This document shows positions 1 through 7,327 of a stretch of DNA of 22,919 nt, piece by piece. The notes under the pieces are model-generated. The model searched no databases. It was not told where the DNA came from and saw only the letters and a list, made by a program, of their open reading frames with translations. This stretch comes from a bacterium (GTDB lineage: Bacteria; Lindowbacteria; 2-12-FULL-62-27): positions 1-22,919 of the forward strand of contig JACQOF010000018.1 of assembly GCA_016202645.1 (NCBI GenBank), given 5' to 3'. The position numbers were made by a program, and so were the translations under genes. Each line of letters starts with the position of its first letter. Within the stretch, counting starts at the first letter, position 1.

Positions 1-1
1 C

Positions 2-946
2 GGCGGCACGCACCTCGGCGCGGCGCACCCAGTGATGCTCGGGGGCGACAAGATGGAAGCGGTGATGAAGCAGAAGGCGGAGAACGACGCGGCCGCGTGG
101 GCGCGGACGATCGCCGAAACGCGCCGCCGGAACGTCGTCTTTGCGGAGTCCGCGGTGCGCGAGAGCACGTCGCTGACCGACAAGGTGGCGCTGGACAGCG
201 GCGCGATCGACCTGCGCGCGGACAGCATCGATTCGTTCCTTGCGATGATCGCCGGCGAGACCACGTCGGTGGCGGGGCCGGGCCGAAAACAGATTGCGCT
301 TCAAATCAAGTCCGTCGAACTCCGGACGGTGGCGCCGAAACTCAAAGAGAAGGCCCTGGCGTTTTTGACCGATCCAAACGTTGTCTACGTTCTGATCTTG
401 CTGGCGATGGCCGGCATCTATTTTGAATTTTCCAGTCCCGGCGTCGGCGTGCCGGGCGTCGTCGGCGTCGTGTCCCTGGTCCTCGCGGCCTACGGCCTGT
501 CGATTCTTCCGGTCAACACCGTCGGCCTCATTCTGCTTCTCGGCGGGATCGGACTCATGATGCTCGATCTCAAAGTCGGCAGTCACGGCATTCTGACGGC
601 CGGCGGAGTCGTGGCGATGACGATCGGCGGGCTGATGCTGTTTGAGGACCGCGCGTTCAAAGTCTCGCTGGCCGTGATCCTTGTCTTCACCGGCCTGACC
701 GCCGCCTTTATTCTGTTCGCCGTCGGCGCCGCCGTCCGGGTGTTCAGCACGAAAATCCGGGTCGGCGGCGAGACCCTGGCGGGCCTGCGGGGGGAAGTCC
801 GTCGGGCGCTTGATCCCACCGGACAGATCATCCTGTCGGGGGAACTCTGGAGCGCCCGGAGCGACGACGGCGCGGCTCTGCCCGCGGGGACCGGCGTGGA
901 AGTTATTCGCAAGGACGGGATGAAACTCATCGTCCGAAAAATCTGA
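2..946 (+). CDS. NfeD-family membrane-bound serine protease (ClpP class), 5'-truncated
   Basis: The reading frame is open from the window edge, so the N-terminus and the catalytic Ser are missing; 314 residues remain. The first visible residues, GGTHLGAAHPV, match the segment just after the active Ser in NfeD1 (1510-N type) proteases. K25 in the KAEND stretch is the likely catalytic Lys of the Ser-Lys dyad, by family comparison. After the protease domain come about four to five hydrophobic segments (roughly residues 115-240) and a C-terminal OB-fold NfeD domain (from about residue 250, GLRGEV through VEVIRKDG). Family members are thought to cleave hydrophobic stretches of slipin/stomatin proteins and to affect membrane quality control. 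The slipin gene follows 31 nt downstream on the same strand, the usual pairing. An internal ATG at 32 is not the true start, because homology continues upstream of it. Confidence 0.9.
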   Translation, partial: GGTHLGAAHPVMLGGDKMEAVMKQKAENDAAAWARTIAETRRRNVVFAESAVRESTSLTDKVALDSGAIDLRADSIDSFLAMIAGETTSVAGPGRKQIALQIKSVELRTVAPKLKEKALAFLTDPNVVYVLILLAMAGIYFEFSSPGVGVPGVVGVVSLVLAAYGLSILPVNTVGLILLLGGIGLMMLDLKVGSHGILTAGGVVAMTIGGLMLFEDRAFKVSLAVILVFTGLTAAFILFAVGAAVRVFSTKIRVGGETLAGLRGEVRRALDPTGQIILSGELWSARSDDGAALPAGTGVEVIRKDGMKLIVRKI

Positions 947-977
947 ATGAGATCAAGAAAGGGAGAGTGACCCAGTC

Positions 978-1754
978 ATGTTTCCGTTTTTTCTGAACCC
1001 CCTGCTTCTGGCGGTGATCCTGTTCGTGGTCATCGCCGTCTGGAATTCGTTCCGGGTCCTGCGCGAGTACGAGCGCGCCATTATCTTCCGCTTCGGCCGG
1101 ATCGCGCGCGCGATCCTGAACCTCGGCGGCGACGGCAACGGCCCCGGCCTGATCCTGCTGATTCCCTTCATCGACAAGATGGTCTCCGTGGACCTCCGGA
1201 TCGTCACGATGGACGTACCGACCCAGGACGTCATCACGAAGGACAACGTGCCGGTGAAGGTCAACGCGGTCGTGTATTTCCGCGTGCTCAACCCGGAGGA
1301 CGCCATCATCAAGATCGCTGACTTTTACGTCGCGACATCCCAGATCGCGCAGACGACGCTTCGAAGCACCGTCGGCCAGCACGAGCTGGACGACCTCCTG
1401 TCCAACCGCGACAAGATCAACCAACAGCTCCAAATCGTCATCGACGAGCAGACCGACTCGTGGGGAATCAAGGTGTCCGCCGTCGAAGTCAAGGACGTGG
1501 AGATCCCCCAGGGGATGCAGCGCGCCATGGCAAGGCAGGCCGAAGCCGAGCGCGAGCGCCGCGCGAAGATCATCGCCGCCGAGGGAGAATTCCAGGCGTC
1601 CGAAAAATTGACGCAGGCCGCGAAAATCATCTCCGCGCACCCCGAGGCGCTCCAGCTCCGGTATCTTCAGACCCTGCTGGAAATTTCCACGGAAGGCAAG
1701 ACAACGATCGTTTTTCCGATCCCGCTCGATATCATTAGAGGCATGATGAAGTAG
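978..1754 (+). CDS. Slipin / stomatin-like SPFH (Band 7) membrane protein
   Basis: 258 residues, a normal length for bacterial slipins. A single N-terminal hydrophobic segment (about residues 2-22, [15 protein letters not shown]...) anchors it in the membrane. The Band 7 domain follows (about 28-190: [36 protein letters not shown]). An Ala/Glu/Arg-rich coiled-coil segment (about 185-215, [19 protein letters not shown]) is typical of oligomerisation into ring or cage assemblies. A purine-rich Shine-Dalgarno (AAAGGGAGAG, 957-966) lies upstream of the ATG. It follows the NfeD protease gene directly; in this family the slipin C-terminus is the presumed protease substrate. Its 3' end is followed at once by the heptamer inverted repeat. 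Confidence 0.93.
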   Translation: MFPFFLNPLLLAVILFVVIAVWNSFRVLREYERAIIFRFGRIARAILNLGGDGNGPGLILLIPFIDKMVSVDLRIVTMDVPTQDVITKDNVPVKVNAVVYFRVLNPEDAIIKIADFYVATSQIAQTTLRSTVGQHELDDLLSNRDKINQQLQIVIDEQTDSWGIKVSAVEVKDVEIPQGMQRAMARQAEAERERRAKIIAAEGEFQASEKLTQAAKIISAHPEALQLRYLQTLLEISTEGKTTIVFPIPLDIIRGMMK

Positions 1755-1762
1755 CCCGTAAT

Positions 1763-1859
1763 CGGTTAGTCTTCAGTCTTCGGTCTTCAGTCTTCGGTCA
1801 ATCCCGAGGATTGCTGTGGTATGACTGGAGACCGGAGACTGGAGACCGAAGACTAACCG
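1763..1859. repeat. 37-nt-arm imperfect inverted repeat built from GTCTTC/GACC heptamers (possible bidirectional terminator or mobile repeat)
   Basis: The left arm 1763-1799 and right arm 1823-1859 can pair over 37 positions around a 23-nt loop. By hand, 30 are Watson-Crick pairs; of the seven differences, five would be G-U wobbles and two A-C in a plus-strand transcript, so it folds better in that direction. Both arms are themselves heptamer repeats (left AGTCTTC/GGTCTTC, right GACTGGA/GACCGGA). It sits between convergent genes, and the stop codon of the glycosyltransferase lies inside the right arm. There is no U-tract, so a Rho-independent terminator is only one possibility; an interspersed intergenic repeat is another. 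Confidence 0.75.
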
Positions 1860-3094
1860 AGTACAGTAGGCCGGACGACCGTCATCAAGTTTTTATAGAG
1901 GTGGGCGGTGTTTTCGCAGAGTTTGGCGGCGCTGAAATGTTCCGCCGCGGCTTTTCTGACCGGGTCGTTTGATCTGAAGTCCTCCAGAATAATCCGCCTG
2001 TAGGCTTCCGTGAACGCCCGGCATGTCCGGGTTTTCACCAAAATCCCACCATCTCTCATTTCACATCCTTCCGGCGCCGCCGCCGGCGGGTGCCGGGGCG
2101 TCGCGAGGAGCGCGTCCGAGACGCCGCCGACGTCCGCCGCCACGACGGGACACCCGGCGGCCTGGGCCTCGATCACGGCCACCGGGGTGCCTTCGTTCTT
2201 GGACGTCAGCGCCACGATATCCAAGTCGCTGTAGATTTCAGGCAGATTTTTTTCGAATCCCGTCCAGCGGACGAACTGCGATATTCCAATCCGTTCGGCG
2301 TGGGATTCAATCCGCGCGCGCTCTTCCCCGTCCCCCACGATAACCGCCAGCGCCTTCACGCCCGTTTTGATGAGATCGGCGAAACTGTCGAGAAACATCA
2401 GGTGATCTTTGACGGCGGTGAGCCGCCCGACGATGCCCACCAATTTGGTGTCCCGGTCCACGCCGAGTTTCCGCCGGAACGCGCCGGCGTGCCGCGGCGT
2501 TTTCAAAAAAGGATCCAGGTCAAATCCAAGCTGGACGACCCGGAATTTCGATTCCGGCGCGATCCGGTAGGTGTGGACGAGTTCGCGCTTGAGGCGTTCG
2601 GACACGGCAATCAGCCGATGGGTCCAACGGGCGGCGAGGCGTTCGAGAAACAGATGGAACGTGTTCTGGCGGTTCGAAAAATAACTGTGAAAGACATGCC
2701 CGTGATAGGTGTGGATGATCAAGGGCCGAACGCCGAACGGCCGGAGGAGCCGCGCCGCCAGCCTGGCCAGAAAACCGGCCTTGGCGAGGTGCGTGTGCAG
2801 GATGGCGGGTTTCCGCGACCAGAGGATTCCGGCGATCCTGAAAAATGCCCGGAGGTCCCGAAGCGGCGAGATGGGACGCCTCAAGTCGTCGATGAAGTGG
2901 ACGTCCACCCCAACCTTCCCGCAAAAATACGCCATGTCGCCTTCACCGGGATCGATCCGGCCGGCGACGAGTTCGGAGGCAAATCCATGCGGAGCCAGTC
3001 CGGCCGTCAGATAGGCAACGTGCTGGGCCGGGCCGCCGACATTGAGCCGGGTGATGACGCGCAGGACCGTGAAAGCGGCCGGGGCCGGAGTCAT
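1853..3094 (-). CDS. GT4-family glycosyltransferase (GT-B fold)
   Basis: 413 residues with two Rossmann-like halves. The N-terminal acceptor half shows RVITRLNVGGPAQHVAYLT (12-30) and the HTHLAKAGFLAR segment (100-111). The C-terminal donor half shows VGIVGRLTAVKDH (219-231) and the EX7E signature (E301 and E309 in EGTPVAVIE), followed by AGCPVVAADVGG. These are standard features of retaining GT4 enzymes that transfer nucleotide-sugar-derived hexoses to lipid or polysaccharide acceptors; the sugar and acceptor cannot be read from sequence. It starts 1 nt after the rsmE stop, so the two are probably co-transcribed. Its last two codons and TAG stop lie in the flanking inverted repeat, so the repeat may have supplied the C-terminus. 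No signal peptide; it probably acts at the cytoplasmic face of the membrane. Confidence 0.9.
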   Translation of the reverse strand: MTPAPAAFTVLRVITRLNVGGPAQHVAYLTAGLAPHGFASELVAGRIDPGEGDMAYFCGKVGVDVHFIDDLRRPISPLRDLRAFFRIAGILWSRKPAILHTHLAKAGFLARLAARLLRPFGVRPLIIHTYHGHVFHSYFSNRQNTFHLFLERLAARWTHRLIAVSERLKRELVHTYRIAPESKFRVVQLGFDLDPFLKTPRHAGAFRRKLGVDRDTKLVGIVGRLTAVKDHLMFLDSFADLIKTGVKALAVIVGDGEERARIESHAERIGISQFVRWTGFEKNLPEIYSDLDIVALTSKNEGTPVAVIEAQAAGCPVVAADVGGVSDALLATPRHPPAAAPEGCEMRDGGILVKTRTCRAFTEAYRRIILEDFRSNDPVRKAAAEHFSAAKLCENTAHLYKNLMTVVRPTVLG

Positions 3095-3095
3095 G

Positions 3096-3812
3096 TCAAA
3101 ATTTTCGGGCCGAAGACCTGAGGTAGGTTGCGGCGACGCCCAGCGCGACGACCGCCGCAGTCTCGCTTCTCAGAATTTCCCCGCAGAGTTGGGCGGGCCG
3201 GGCACCGGCCGCCTGAAGAGTTTGTTTTTCCTGCGCGGTAAAGTCCCCGACCGGCCCGACGATCAGGAGGAGGCCCGTGCCGGGATCGATATCCATGGGG
3301 AGGCATTCGATGAGAGTCTGGGGCGCGAGGGGATCGAGGAGGAACGCCGTTTTTCCCTTCGCGACGGCGGCGAGTTCATGCACAGAGCGAAGTTCGCGAA
3401 TATCCGGCAGAAACGGGCACCCCACCTGCTTGGCCGCCTCGCGGGCAACCCGTTTCAGCCGATCCAGCGCCAGGGGTTTCCGGTCGGCCCGCTCGCACTC
3501 GACCGCGAAAATTTCCCGGACCGCCATCTGCGCCGCCGCGGAGACCGCGGAAGAGAATCGGTCGGTCTCGATCCGCGCAACCGCGAGGCTGATCGACCTC
3601 AGATCGACCAGGGCTTCAACAGCGGCCACCTTCAGCTTCAGATTCTTCCCGGCCATCGCCACCCGGCACGTCAGGCGGCTCCGCCCGTCACTGCCTTCGA
3701 CCGTGTCCCCCTCCCGAACGCGCAGGACTTTGATCAAGTGCCGTTGATCGGCCTCTTCCGGCGAAAACACCGCCCCGGCTTTCAGCCCGGGAGGCGTGAA
3801 TATGAGCTTCAC
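3096..3812 (-). CDS. rsmE: 16S rRNA (uracil-1498-N3) methyltransferase RsmE
   Basis: A GTG start at 3812 gives 238 residues, close to the usual ~240. The frame is open further upstream, but that segment overlaps another possible small gene and looks non-homologous. An N-terminal PUA-like domain (EADQRHLIKVLRVREGDTVEG) precedes a SPOUT knot domain. Family signatures are REAAKQ (about 124-129), GPVGDF (about 186-191; the family usually has GPEGGF) and LRSETA (about 214-219; family LRTETA), which form the trefoil-knot SAM site. The enzyme methylates U1498 of 16S rRNA in the 30S subunit. The GPEGGF to GPVGDF change is notable but other features are intact. The spacing to the downstream glycosyltransferase is 1 nt. 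Confidence 0.9.
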   Translation of the reverse strand: MKLIFTPPGLKAGAVFSPEEADQRHLIKVLRVREGDTVEGSDGRSRLTCRVAMAGKNLKLKVAAVEALVDLRSISLAVARIETDRFSSAVSAAAQMAVREIFAVECERADRKPLALDRLKRVAREAAKQVGCPFLPDIRELRSVHELAAVAKGKTAFLLDPLAPQTLIECLPMDIDPGTGLLLIVGPVGDFTAQEKQTLQAAGARPAQLCGEILRSETAAVVALGVAATYLRSSARKF

Positions 3813-3822
3813 GCGCCCGACC

Positions 3823-3939
3823 CTACCGCTTTTTTGGGGGGAGTACGGGCCGGGAGCCGGCAATCGCCCGGGACAGCCTGTAGAGGCCGTTCAACGTCCG
3901 GATGATTTTTTCAGCCGCGCTTTGTTTTTTCTTTTCCAC
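3823..3939 (-). CDS. Possible small basic protein, 38 residues
   Basis: A short frame starts at GTG 3939 and ends at TAG 3823-3825. It is preceded by GGAGG at good spacing (about 8 nt). It begins MEKKKQSAAEKIIRTLNGLY and ends in a basic PPKKR tail; the middle could form an amphipathic helix. The start lies inside the end of the nucleotidyltransferase gene (29-nt overlap) and the stop is 10 nt before the rsmE start, so it fits the operon as a translationally coupled gene. I know of no homologue. The alternative is a chance frame in a short spacer, whose Shine-Dalgarno is fortuitous. Confidence 0.4.
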   Translation of the reverse strand: MEKKKQSAAEKIIRTLNGLYRLSRAIAGSRPVLPPKKR

Positions 3940-4393
3940 GCCTCACCGCCTCCCTGAGCGCGCCAATGTCCAGCCGGTCCTGGGGCGACCCGCGCATTTT
4001 TTTCAAAACGATCAATCCCTCCGGATCCATGACCCGGATCGTCCGGCCTTCATACCTGAATTCCCTGCGGCGTTTCCAAATCCCCGCCACCGGGGGTTTA
4101 TCGGACCAGAGCAGATCGATGATGAAATGCTCCGTTTTTTTCAGATAAACCAGGCGCGTGAGCCGCAGGCGCCCCCGGGCCAGCGACAGGGGAGGGGACA
4201 TCTGTTCGTATCCCAGTTTTGCGAGCACGCGGACGATGGAGTCCACGTCCGCGGGTTGAACCAGCAAGTCCACATCGACGGTCGCCCTTGGTCTGGTATA
4301 AAAAGCCAGGGCGATGCCGCCCACGACACGAACCTCCAGTCCATTTTTGTCAAGCGCCTTTGTGATCCGATTAAAATGTCCGTACAGATCCAT
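3911..4393 (-). CDS. Nucleotidyltransferase-fold protein (AbiEii / DUF-type NTase)
   Basis: With the ATG at 4393 the protein has 160 residues. An in-frame ATG at 4483 would add 30 residues that lack family character and have no Shine-Dalgarno. Residues 22-44 hold the GG...T.DVDLLV signature of the polymerase-beta-like nucleotidyltransferase superfamily (G25, G26, D40, D42), and D93 in FIIDLLWSD is a plausible third carboxylate. PEGLIVLKKMRG (125-134) and DRLDIGAL match the K/D-rich segment of AbiEii-like and related domains. A partner antitoxin of AbiEi type is not visible, so a toxin role is not supported; a housekeeping or orphan NTase is as likely. It heads the minus-strand cluster with rsmE and the glycosyltransferase. 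Confidence 0.7.
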   Translation of the reverse strand: MDLYGHFNRITKALDKNGLEVRVVGGIALAFYTRPRATVDVDLLVQPADVDSIVRVLAKLGYEQMSPPLSLARGRLRLTRLVYLKKTEHFIIDLLWSDKPPVAGIWKRRREFRYEGRTIRVMDPEGLIVLKKMRGSPQDRLDIGALREAVRRGKEKTKRG

Positions 4394-4499
4394 CCCAGCC
4401 GCCAGTCTTCCACAGACCCCCGATGGATGCAACAGGCCTGTCATGATTGTTTCCGGCCCGATTTCGGGATATATTTCCCCCATAACAGCCCGGGCGGGG

Positions 4500-4517
4500 A
4501 TCCGGCAAAAGCCGGAT
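4500..4517. repeat. Perfect 7-bp hairpin with AAAA loop in the divergent intergenic region
   Basis: ATCCGGC-AAAA-GCCGGAT is a perfect stem of 7 bp, immediately followed by another GCCGG. It lies between the divergent nucleotidyltransferase (minus) and histidine kinase (plus) genes, where a terminator is not expected, so it could be an operator, a 5'-leader hairpin or a small dispersed repeat. The rest of 4394-4618 shows nothing else I can name apart from the candidate promoter. Confidence 0.4.
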
Positions 4518-4532
4518 GCCGGAACCAGAGCA

Positions 4533-4562
4533 TTGACCTATTGAAATCCGGAACAGGATCAT
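4533..4562 (+). promoter_or_regulatory. Candidate sigma-70-type promoter for the kinase-regulator pair
   Basis: TTGACC at 4533-4538 and GATCAT at 4557-4562 (four of six matches to TATAAT) are separated by 18 nt. They lie about 57 nt upstream of the kinase ATG in the only AT-richer part of this spacer. This is a pattern match only, with no experimental support. Confidence 0.3.
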
Positions 4563-4618
4563 TTCTACTGCGTCAAGCTGAAATTCAGGGTCCATCAATC
4601 TCCGAAAGGGCCGGTAGC

Positions 4619-6097
4619 ATGAACTCAAATCCTGGAGAGGCGGCCGAACCGAAGGTCAACATTCTTCTCGTCGACGACGATCCGGACGACCTCGCCGCGG
4701 TGGTGTCCGCGCTCGATGGAGAGGGCTACAACCTCATCAAGGCCCAGTCCGGGCCGGCGGCTTTTCAGTGCCTGGAAAAAATGCCTTTTGCCATGATCAT
4801 TCTGGACGTCTTCATGCCGGGGATGGACGGGATGGAGGCCGCCACGATGATTCGGAAGCGGGAATCGACCCGCCACACCCCGATCATTTTCCTCACGGGC
4901 ACGATGCCGGGCGAACAGCAGATTTTCAAAGGCTACGCCACAGGGGCGATCGATTATCTCCTCAAGCCAGTCGCCCCCCAGATCCTGAAATACAAAGTTG
5001 CCGCCTTCGCCGAATTGTCCCGCAAAACGCGGCTCCTGGAGGAGACCAACCAGCAACTGATCCGCGCCCACCGGGAGCTTGCGCGGTCCAGCTCTGCGGA
5101 AATCCGGGCCAGCGAGGAGAAATTCCGGGTGATCGCGGAAACCGCGATGCAGGGCATCGTGACCTGCGACCGCTCGGGAAACATCGCCTATTTCAATCCC
5201 GCCGCCGAACGGATGTTTGGATATTCGGCGGACGAGATCGTCGGACAACCCCTGACCCGCCTCATCCCGGAGCGTTACCACCATCTCTACCACGACGAAG
5301 CCCTGAACCGTCTGCTGAGCGGCGACAACCGCGCCGACACCGGTCTGGAGATCAGCGTCGAACGCAGGGACGGCGCCCAGTTTCCCATCGAACTGTCCTA
5401 CGCGGGCTGGGAGAAGGGAAACCAAGTGTACCTCTCGGCAATCGTCACCGACATCACCCATCGGAAAAAATTGGAGAAGGCGATTTTGGAGGTGAGCGAC
5501 CGGGAACAACGGAAGATCGCGCAGGATCTGCACGACGGCCTGACCCAGCAGTTGACCGGCATCGCCTACATGGCCGGCTCTCTCGAAAAGCGGCTGGCGG
5601 CCGTCCTGCCCGGCGAGGCGCCCGCCGCGGCGAAAATTTACAGCCTCCTCAACGAGGCCATCGACCAGGGCCGCAGTCTGGCCCGGGGGCTTTTTCCGGT
5701 GAAAGCCGAGGCGAACGGCCTCATGGCGGCGCTGGAGGAATTGTCGGAGAGCGTGTCCGGGTTGTTCAAGGTATCCTGCAAGTTCGAATGTCCCGCGCCA
5801 GTCCTCTTGAAAGACACGGACGCGACCACCCACCTCTATCGGATCGCCCAGGAGGCCGTCCACAACGCGGTTCGGCATGGCCGCGCGCGGCGCATTGAGG
5901 TCTGGCTCATCCGGCGGCCGGACGAGATCGCTCTTGAGGTGAGAGACGACGGCGACGGAATATCCAAGGACAACGGCGGAAAGAACGGGATGGGTCTGCA
6001 CATCATGGATTCCCGCGCCCGGACGATCGGCGCGGTTTTGAACGTCCGGCGCGGCGACAAAAAAGGAACCGTGGTATCGTGCTGCCTTGCAGGCTAG
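4619..6097 (+). CDS. Hybrid sensor kinase: REC - PAS - HisKA_3 - HATPase (NarX/DegS-like)
   Basis: 492 residues from the ATG at 4619; the frame extends far upstream but there overlaps the nucleotidyltransferase gene antisense and is not credible. The N-terminal receiver domain (12-130) has D19-D21 acidic residues, phosphoacceptor D63 (ILDVFMPGMDG) and K117. A coiled-coil linker (about 135-168) leads to a PAS domain (about 169-285: FNPAAERMFGYSADEIVGQ). The dimerisation domain is of the HisKA_3 type, with phosphoacceptor H305 in QDLHDGLTQQL. A HATPase follows (EAVHNAVRHG; DDGDGI; GMGLHIM). There are no membrane segments, so it is a cytoplasmic kinase that integrates a phosphorelay input and a PAS signal. 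HisKA_3 kinases normally phosphorylate NarL/LuxR regulators, and one is encoded 48 nt downstream. Confidence 0.93.
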   Translation: MNSNPGEAAEPKVNILLVDDDPDDLAAVVSALDGEGYNLIKAQSGPAAFQCLEKMPFAMIILDVFMPGMDGMEAATMIRKRESTRHTPIIFLTGTMPGEQQIFKGYATGAIDYLLKPVAPQILKYKVAAFAELSRKTRLLEETNQQLIRAHRELARSSSAEIRASEEKFRVIAETAMQGIVTCDRSGNIAYFNPAAERMFGYSADEIVGQPLTRLIPERYHHLYHDEALNRLLSGDNRADTGLEISVERRDGAQFPIELSYAGWEKGNQVYLSAIVTDITHRKKLEKAILEVSDREQRKIAQDLHDGLTQQLTGIAYMAGSLEKRLAAVLPGEAPAAAKIYSLLNEAIDQGRSLARGLFPVKAEANGLMAALEELSESVSGLFKVSCKFECPAPVLLKDTDATTHLYRIAQEAVHNAVRHGRARRIEVWLIRRPDEIALEVRDDGDGISKDNGGKNGMGLHIMDSRARTIGAVLNVRRGDKKGTVVSCCLAG

Positions 6098-6145
6098 CCC
6101 TGCGCGGCGGGCCAAACCAGAGAGAAGGGATGGGTGGGGAGAGCC

Positions 6146-6844
6146 ATGACAACCGCAACGAAAAGGAGAAAGGGTTCCGACGTGGACCGAAAAAAAACCA
6201 GAATTTTTGTCGTTGACGATCATCCGATCGTCCGGGAAGGCCTTGCCAAACTGTTTCGCGGGGAGGAGGATCTTGAGGTCTGCGGGGAAGCGGACGACGT
6301 CCCCAATGCCCTTGACCTGATCGCCCAGACCGGCCCCGACGTCGCGCTGGTCGATTTGTCCCTGCGGGGGTCGAACGGCATCGACCTGATCAAGGACATC
6401 CGGGTCCGGCACCCGAAATTGCCGGTGCTGGTCCTTTCCATGCACGACGAATCTCTCTACGCCGAGCGGGTCCTGCGGCTGGGCGCGCGCGGGTACATCA
6501 TGAAGCGGGAGCCGCCCGCCAAGCTTCTCGACGCCATCCGGAGGGTGCAGTCGGGCCAGCTCTACATGAGCCCGGCGGTTTCGGAGCGGATGCTGTCCAC
6601 CCTGTCGGACGGCAAATCCCGGCCCGACCAATCACCGGTCGAGCGCTTGAGCGACCGGGAGCTGGAGGTGTTCAAACTCATCAGCCGCGGCCGCGGGCGC
6701 CAGCAAATCGCCGAGGAACTGCACATCTCCGTCAAGACAGTCGAAGCCCACCGCGCGAAAATTCAGGAAAAGTTGAAGCTGAAAAATTCGTCAGAGGTTC
6801 TCCAGTTCGCCATCGAATGGTTCCGGAGCGAGAGCGTGAATTGA
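6146..6844 (+). CDS. NarL/FixJ-family response regulator (REC + LuxR HTH)
   Basis: 232 residues from the ATG at 6146, which has a GGGGAGA just upstream; a GTG at 6134 would add four residues. The receiver domain (18-135) has D24-D25, phosphoacceptor D70 (VALVDLSLRGSNG), S98 and K120. The C-terminal LuxR-type HTH (168-225) shows LSDRELEVFKLISRGRGRQQ and SVKTVEAHRAKIQEKL, the DNA-recognition helix of the family. It is the cognate partner of the HisKA_3 kinase immediately upstream and is presumably co-transcribed with it. Its last 54 bp overlap the end of an oppositely oriented receiver gene. Targets are unknown; the nearby Tad locus is a candidate by proximity only. Confidence 0.94.
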   Translation: MTTATKRRKGSDVDRKKTRIFVVDDHPIVREGLAKLFRGEEDLEVCGEADDVPNALDLIAQTGPDVALVDLSLRGSNGIDLIKDIRVRHPKLPVLVLSMHDESLYAERVLRLGARGYIMKREPPAKLLDAIRRVQSGQLYMSPAVSERMLSTLSDGKSRPDQSPVERLSDRELEVFKLISRGRGRQQIAEELHISVKTVEAHRAKIQEKLKLKNSSEVLQFAIEWFRSESVN

Positions 6845-7219
6845 CGGCCGCAGGAAAGCCCGCACCTTCCGCACCAGGGCGGCGAGTTCAAACGGTTTTG
6901 AGAGATAATCATCCGCGCCGATCGATTCCGCTTCGCCGGACGCCCGGACGTAAGACATGGCGGACATGATGCAGATGGGAATATCTTTCATGCGGGGATC
7001 CTTTTTCAGTTCCCGGCAGACTTCAAATCCATTTTTTCCTGGCATTGTGAAATCGAGCAAAATCAGGTCGGGGAACGTTTCGTAAGACAATCGAAGCCCC
7101 TCTTCCCCATCCACCGCCGTCACGCAGGTAAACCCCTCCCGCGCCAGGCAGTCCCGGATGATGCAGGAAATGTCGTCGTCATCGTCGACAATCAGGATTT
7201 TCTTGTTGAACCAGCTCAC
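6791..7219 (-). CDS. Single-domain CheY-like response regulator
   Basis: 142 residues from a GTG start at 7219, with a weak AGGG upstream. It is a complete receiver: acidic D12-D16 cluster, phosphoacceptor D56 (LILLDFTMPGKNG), S86 and K108 (DDYLSKPFE). There is no output domain; a ~19-residue tail after the last helix (RPSIHALAPEPF...) is encoded in the region overlapping the NarL-type regulator. It has the same orientation as the Tad locus and lies 108 nt after tadC, so it could be read from the pilus operon or on its own. Stand-alone receivers usually act by protein-protein contact or in phosphorelays; the N-terminal receiver of the hybrid kinase across the junction suggests such a relay. 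The 108-nt spacer contains no clear terminator. Confidence 0.9.
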   Translation of the reverse strand: MSWFNKKILIVDDDDDISCIIRDCLAREGFTCVTAVDGEEGLRLSYETFPDLILLDFTMPGKNGFEVCRELKKDPRMKDIPICIMSAMSYVRASGEAESIGADDYLSKPFELAALVRKVRAFLRPSIHALAPEPFDGELENL

Positions 7220-7327
7220 GGCCGCACCCTACGCCGAAGCCCGCCGGTGTTCAATTGGAAACAATCCGAATTTTGCCCTTCCGCCGGAGTCCGAACGCCG
7301 GATGGGGGAAATGTCCTAGAGGTCATT

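Noticed and set aside
3911-4393. Toxin of an AbiE-type toxin-antitoxin system
   Set aside because: The NTase signature fits, but no AbiEi-like antitoxin gene is adjacent; the neighbours are rsmE and a glycosyltransferase.
3902-4618. N-terminal extension of the kinase back to 3902
   Set aside because: That stretch is antisense to the nucleotidyltransferase gene, and the receiver domain begins naturally at the ATG at 4619.
4625-6631. A 668-codon minus-strand frame opposite the hybrid kinase
   Set aside because: The plus strand carries clear REC, PAS, HisKA_3 and HATPase motifs in order; the opposite frame has no recognisable domain and is a codon-bias shadow.
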